From positions 1 through 64,000 of the forward strand of contig NZ_LMHY01000030.1 of assembly GCF_001429045.1 (NCBI RefSeq): DNA of 64,000 nt, in the 5' to 3' direction. Shown piece by piece: positions 61,289 to 64,000 of the stretch. The stretch is from Pseudomonas sp. Root71. GTDB taxonomy: Bacteria > Pseudomonadota > Gammaproteobacteria > Pseudomonadales > Pseudomonadaceae. The translations under genes were made by a program, and so were the position numbers. How positions within the stretch are numbered: the first letter of the stretch is position 1; each line of letters starts with the position of its first letter. Below the pieces are notes generated by a model. That model was not told the origin of the DNA. It saw nothing but the letters and a program-made list of their open reading frames with translations, and searched no databases.

Positions 61289-61828
61289 ATGCGGCAACAA
61301 GGCTTCAGCCTGATCGAACTGCTCATGGGACTGGCAATTACAGGAATTGTTCTGCATTTGGTCAGTCCGGCGTTCGCAACGCTGATCGAATCGAACCAAA
61401 GACAGCAAGCGGCACAGGCTCTGTCCAGCGGTATTCGTACCGCCCGGAGCGAAGCCATCACCCGCAACCAGGCCGTGGTGATTCACGGCATCAATGGCGA
61501 CTGGGGCCAAGGCTGGCGGATCATTCTGGATATCAGCGGCAAAGGGGAAATGGACAGCGACAATCCACTACTGACCGAACGCCAGAGCGGCCCACGCGTG
61601 TCGATTGTGGGGAACAGTACGGTCGAAAGCTCCATACGGTTCAGAGGTCAGGGCGAGTCACTGTTAGGAGGGACTTTACACATTTGCGCCGTTCGCGAAC
61701 CGGTGAGCCAACATCAAGTGGTGCTGGCTCGGACCGGTCGCGTCAGCCTGCGCAGCGACAAGGCTGAGCATCCGTTATGCGAAAAAAGGAGAACATTCAG
61801 GTCAACGAGCGAACGCGCAGTTCTTTAG
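61289..61828 (+). CDS. fimT: FimT-type pseudopilin (GspH family)
   Basis: 179 residues. Class III signal MRQQG before FSLIELLMGLAITGIVLHLV; the GspH body contains ALSSGIRTARSEAITRNQAVVIHG, and a cysteine pair CAVREP...C. Transcribed opposite to fimU. GGGAG lies ahead of the ATG. Its last 32 bases overlap the convergent ispH gene, so the two may interfere. Confidence 0.87.
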   Translation: MRQQGFSLIELLMGLAITGIVLHLVSPAFATLIESNQRQQAAQALSSGIRTARSEAITRNQAVVIHGINGDWGQGWRIILDISGKGEMDSDNPLLTERQSGPRVSIVGNSTVESSIRFRGQGESLLGGTLHICAVREPVSQHQVVLARTGRVSLRSDKAEHPLCEKRRTFRSTSERAVL

Positions 61829-62744
61829 GCATCGAGAACGTGATGTTTTCCTCGCGACCGGCCAGTTCATCGGCACCGGTTGCACCCCAGGCCTGCAACT
61901 GCTGGATCACGCCGCGCACCAGGACTTCCGGGGCGGATGCACCGGCGGTGATACCGATACGCTCAACGCCGTCGAACCAGCTCTTTTGCAGGTCTTCAGC
62001 ACCGTCGATCAGGTAGGCAGGAGTGGACATGCGTTCTGCCAATTCGCGCAAGCGATTGGAGTTGGAGCTGTTCGGGCTGCCGACCACCAGCACCACGTCG
62101 CACTCGTCCGCCAGTTGCTTGACCGCATCCTGACGGTTTTGCGTGGCGTAGCAAATGTCGTCCTTGCGCGGTCCACCGATGGCCGGAAAGCGCGAACGCA
62201 GGGCGTCGATAACACGACTGGTATCGTCCATCGACAGCGTGGTCTGGGTCACGAAGGCGAGCTTTTCAGGGTTGTTCACCTGCAACGCCGCGACATCCTT
62301 CTCGTCTTCGACCAGGTAGATCGCGCCGCCATTGCCGCCATCGTACTGGCCCATGGTGCCTTCGACTTCCGGGTGACCGGCGTGGCCGATCAGAATGCAC
62401 TCTCGGCCGTCACGGCTGTAGCGCGCCACTTCGATGTGGACTTTGGTCACCAGCGGGCACGTGGCGTCGAACACTTTCAGCCCACGACCAGCCGCTTCGC
62501 TGCGCACGGCCTGGGAAACGCCGTGGGCACTGAAGATCACGATGACGTCGTCCGGCACCTGATCCAGTTCTTCAACGAAGATCGCTCCACGGGAGCGCAG
62601 GTCTTCGACGACAAATTTGTTGTGGACCACTTCGTGGCGTACATAGATCGGCGGCCCGAAGACTTCCAGGGCGCGGTTGACGATTTCGATCGCACGGTCC
62701 ACACCGGCGCAGAAGCCACGGGGGTTGGCGAGTTTGATTTGCAT
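61797..62744 (-). CDS. ispH: 4-hydroxy-3-methylbut-2-enyl diphosphate reductase
   Basis: 315 residues, the last enzyme of the MEP isoprenoid route, an iron-sulfur protein giving IPP and DMAPP. The three cluster cysteines are in RGFCAGVDRA, FDATCPLVTK and KDDICYATQNR. Conserved HEVVHN and GHAGHPEVEG are seen. ATG 62744 (MQIKLANPRG) is the family start; the ORF extends upstream without support. It is the last gene of ileS-lspA-fkpB-ispH. Confidence 0.97.
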   Translation of the reverse strand: MQIKLANPRGFCAGVDRAIEIVNRALEVFGPPIYVRHEVVHNKFVVEDLRSRGAIFVEELDQVPDDVIVIFSAHGVSQAVRSEAAGRGLKVFDATCPLVTKVHIEVARYSRDGRECILIGHAGHPEVEGTMGQYDGGNGGAIYLVEDEKDVAALQVNNPEKLAFVTQTTLSMDDTSRVIDALRSRFPAIGGPRKDDICYATQNRQDAVKQLADECDVVLVVGSPNSSNSNRLRELAERMSTPAYLIDGAEDLQKSWFDGVERIGITAGASAPEVLVRGVIQQLQAWGATGADELAGREENITFSMPKELRVRSLT

Positions 62745-62796
62745 GCTGTGCCTCGTGTCTTGCGCGCAAGAAATAGCGAAAACTGTAGAAACTAAC

Positions 62797-62824
62797 TGTG
62801 GGAGCGAGCAAGCCCGCTCCCACA
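62797..62824. repeat. REP element, paired arms
   Basis: TGTGGGAGCGAGC-AA-GCCCGCTCCCACA, an imperfect palindrome of the GTGGGAGC REP family between fkpB and ispH. Confidence 0.85.
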
Positions 62825-62845
62825 TTTTTGACCGTGTCCGGTCAG

Positions 62846-63298
62846 TTACAGCGCTTTGACGGAAATGATTTCCACGTCAAAGGTCAAGGTCTTGCCCGCC
62901 AGCGGGTGGTTGAAGTCGATGGTCACTTGCGCGTCATCGAACTCTTTGACCACGCCCGGCAATTCAGTATTGGCCGCATCGTTGAAGATCACCAGCAAAC
63001 CAGGCGACAGTTCCATGTCCTGGAACTGGGAACGCGGGATGATCTGCACGTTTTGCGGGTTCGGCTGGCCGAAAGCGTTTTCCGGCTCGATGCTCAGCGT
63101 ACGCTTGTCACCGGCCTTGAAACCGAACAGCGCCGCTTCGAAACCTGGCAACAGGTTGCCATCACCGACCTTGAAGGTCGCCGGGGCTTTGTCGAAAGTG
63201 CTGTCCACCGTGTCGCCGTTCTCCAGGCGCAATGCGAAATGCAAGGTGACTTCCGTGTTCTGGCCGATGCGTTGTTCAGCCAATACCTGTTCAGTCAT
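62846..63298 (-). CDS. fkpB: FkpB, FKBP-type peptidyl-prolyl isomerase (SlpA)
   Basis: 150 residues. A PPIase of the SlyD-like group with a chaperone insert. Typical sequence VTLHFALRLENGDTVDSTFDKAPATF, GDGNLLPGFEAAL and the C-terminal NHPLAGKTLTFDVEI. No His-rich tail, unlike SlyD. ATG 63298 overlaps the lspA stop by 8 bases, so it is coupled. The wider reading frame upstream is a shadow. Confidence 0.93.
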   Translation of the reverse strand: MTEQVLAEQRIGQNTEVTLHFALRLENGDTVDSTFDKAPATFKVGDGNLLPGFEAALFGFKAGDKRTLSIEPENAFGQPNPQNVQIIPRSQFQDMELSPGLLVIFNDAANTELPGVVKEFDDAQVTIDFNHPLAGKTLTFDVEIISVKAL

Positions 63299-63803
63299 GA
63301 ACGGTTTCTCCGGTCTTTTTACTTTTGAACATATCCAGTGCCAGCATGACAGCACCAACAGTAATGGCACTGTCGGCAAAGTTGAACGCCGGGAAGTGCC
63401 AGCGGTTCTGCCAATGCACCAGAATGAAATCGATCACATGGCCCAGGGCAATGCGGTCATACAGATTGCCCAGCGCGCCACCGAGCACCAGTGCCAGCGC
63501 AACCGCCAGCCAGGTCTCGTTGCGGCCCAGACGCTTGAGCCACACCACCAGCACCGCACTGACCACGATAGCGATCAACGCGAACAGCCAGCGCTGCCAG
63601 CCGGAGCTGTCAGCCAGGAAGCTGAACGCCGCGCCAGTGTTGTAGGCCAGGGTCCAGCTGAACAAATCGGGAATCACCACGATTTGCTGATACATCTCGA
63701 GCTTGCCTTCAAAGTAGAACTTGCTGGCCTGGTCGATGACCAGGACCAGCAGACTCAACCAAAGCCAGCTCAGCCGTCCGAAACGGCCAACGGCATTAGG
63801 CAT
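63291..63803 (-). CDS. lspA: LspA, lipoprotein signal peptidase (SPase II)
   Basis: 170 residues, four transmembrane helices. The enzyme cleaves the signal of prolipoproteins after lipidation. The catalytic aspartates lie in GGALGNLYDRIALGHVIDFI and FNFADSAITVGAVML. Conserved N and G positions fit. Overlaps ileS end by 8 bases. The lipoproteins in this window (TPR, BamD) would be its substrates. Confidence 0.97.
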   Translation of the reverse strand: MPNAVGRFGRLSWLWLSLLVLVIDQASKFYFEGKLEMYQQIVVIPDLFSWTLAYNTGAAFSFLADSSGWQRWLFALIAIVVSAVLVVWLKRLGRNETWLAVALALVLGGALGNLYDRIALGHVIDFILVHWQNRWHFPAFNFADSAITVGAVMLALDMFKSKKTGETVHD

Positions 63804-64000
63804 AATGACGGACCTCGCCAGCGCCGCTGATGTTGTCGACGCAACGGCCGCAGATTTCCGGGTGCTCCGGGTTCACGCCGACGTCTTCACGGCAGTGCCA
63901 GCAACGAGCGCACTTGGCGTGGCTCGACTTGACGATCTTCAGCTTCAGGCCGCTGACTTCGGTGACCACGGCATCGGCCGGTGCTTGCACCAGCGGTGCA
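63796..64000 (-). CDS. ileS: IleS, isoleucyl-tRNA synthetase (C-terminal part, runs off window)
   Basis: The last ~68 codons, on the minus strand; the rest lies beyond 64000. The C-terminal zinc finger has CARCWHC and CGRC (four Cys), typical of bacterial IleRS. It ends EVRHYA. The frame is open to the window edge. First gene of the ileS-lspA-fkpB-ispH operon. Confidence 0.95.
   Translation of the reverse strand, partial: APLVQAPADAVVTEVSGLKLKIVKSSHAKCARCWHCREDVGVNPEHPEICGRCVDNISGAGEVRHYA

Overview
This is a chromosomal window from a fluorescent Pseudomonas, most likely the P. fluorescens group. The evidence is the gene order (ilvBNC, mrcB, prrF, sfsA, dksA, gluQ, cbrAB, crcZ, pcnB, panBCD, pgi, acs, then pilA/pilCD/coaE/yacG, ndh, clpB, rluD, bamD, thiO, minor pilins, ispH, fkpB, lspA, ileS), the protein sequences themselves, and short palindromic repeats typical of that group (arms like GTGGGAGCGGGCTTGCTCGC and GTAGGAGCTGCCG). 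It is almost entirely core genome: no prophage, insertion sequence, integron, CRISPR array or toxin-antitoxin system was seen.

Layout. At 1-200 two strong leftward promoters look like the front of an rRNA operon lying off the left edge. Then come msrPQ (repair of oxidised periplasmic methionine), pssA, the ilvBNC operon behind a ~295-nt leader, and a PBP1B operon with a TPR lipoprotein. At 12.8 kb lies the iron-responsive sRNA gene prrF. At 17-24 kb is the carbon/nitrogen control locus cbrX-cbrA-cbrB-crcZ followed by pcnB-folK; panBCD, pgi and acs follow. From 31 to 36 kb are an MpaB-family protein, an rRNA methyltransferase-like protein and a large DUF748 envelope protein. From 36 to 40 kb lies half of a type IV pilus locus (pilA divergent from pilC-pilD-coaE-yacG, no pilB). 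From 40.5 to 45.6 kb are a CbiM-like permease, a LysR fragment and a benzoate-type uptake cluster (benK-benE-benF-like). After DUF1780, MOSC, DUF3094 and NDH-2 genes comes a four-tRNA cluster, clpB, pgeF-rluD, bamD, and the second pilus region: a degraded pilS, pilR, thiO, pilE, a shrunken PilY1-like gene, pilX, pilW, pilV, fimU and fimT. The window ends in ispH-fkpB-lspA-ileS.

How the parts connect. CbrAB is expected to drive crcZ from a sigma-54 promoter. CrcZ is packed with A-rich motifs that titrate Hfq/Crc. The same A-rich motif sits at the ribosome-binding regions of acs, benK and the benF-like porin in this window, so regulator and likely targets lie within 25 kb. PrrF carries a Fur box overlapping its promoter.

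The most interesting signal is the type IV pilus system. Pilins, PilC, PilD, PilR and a sigma-54 promoter in front of pilA are all kept. However, pilB is absent from its usual slot, pilS is an in-frame remnant of about 110 codons, the PilY1 slot holds a 136-residue protein, no pilY2 is seen, PilR has GSFSGA instead of GSFTGA, and the minor-pilin block is inverted relative to the P. aeruginosa order as I remember it. This is either decay in progress or a pared-down pilus or pseudopilus with a different regulator and motor.
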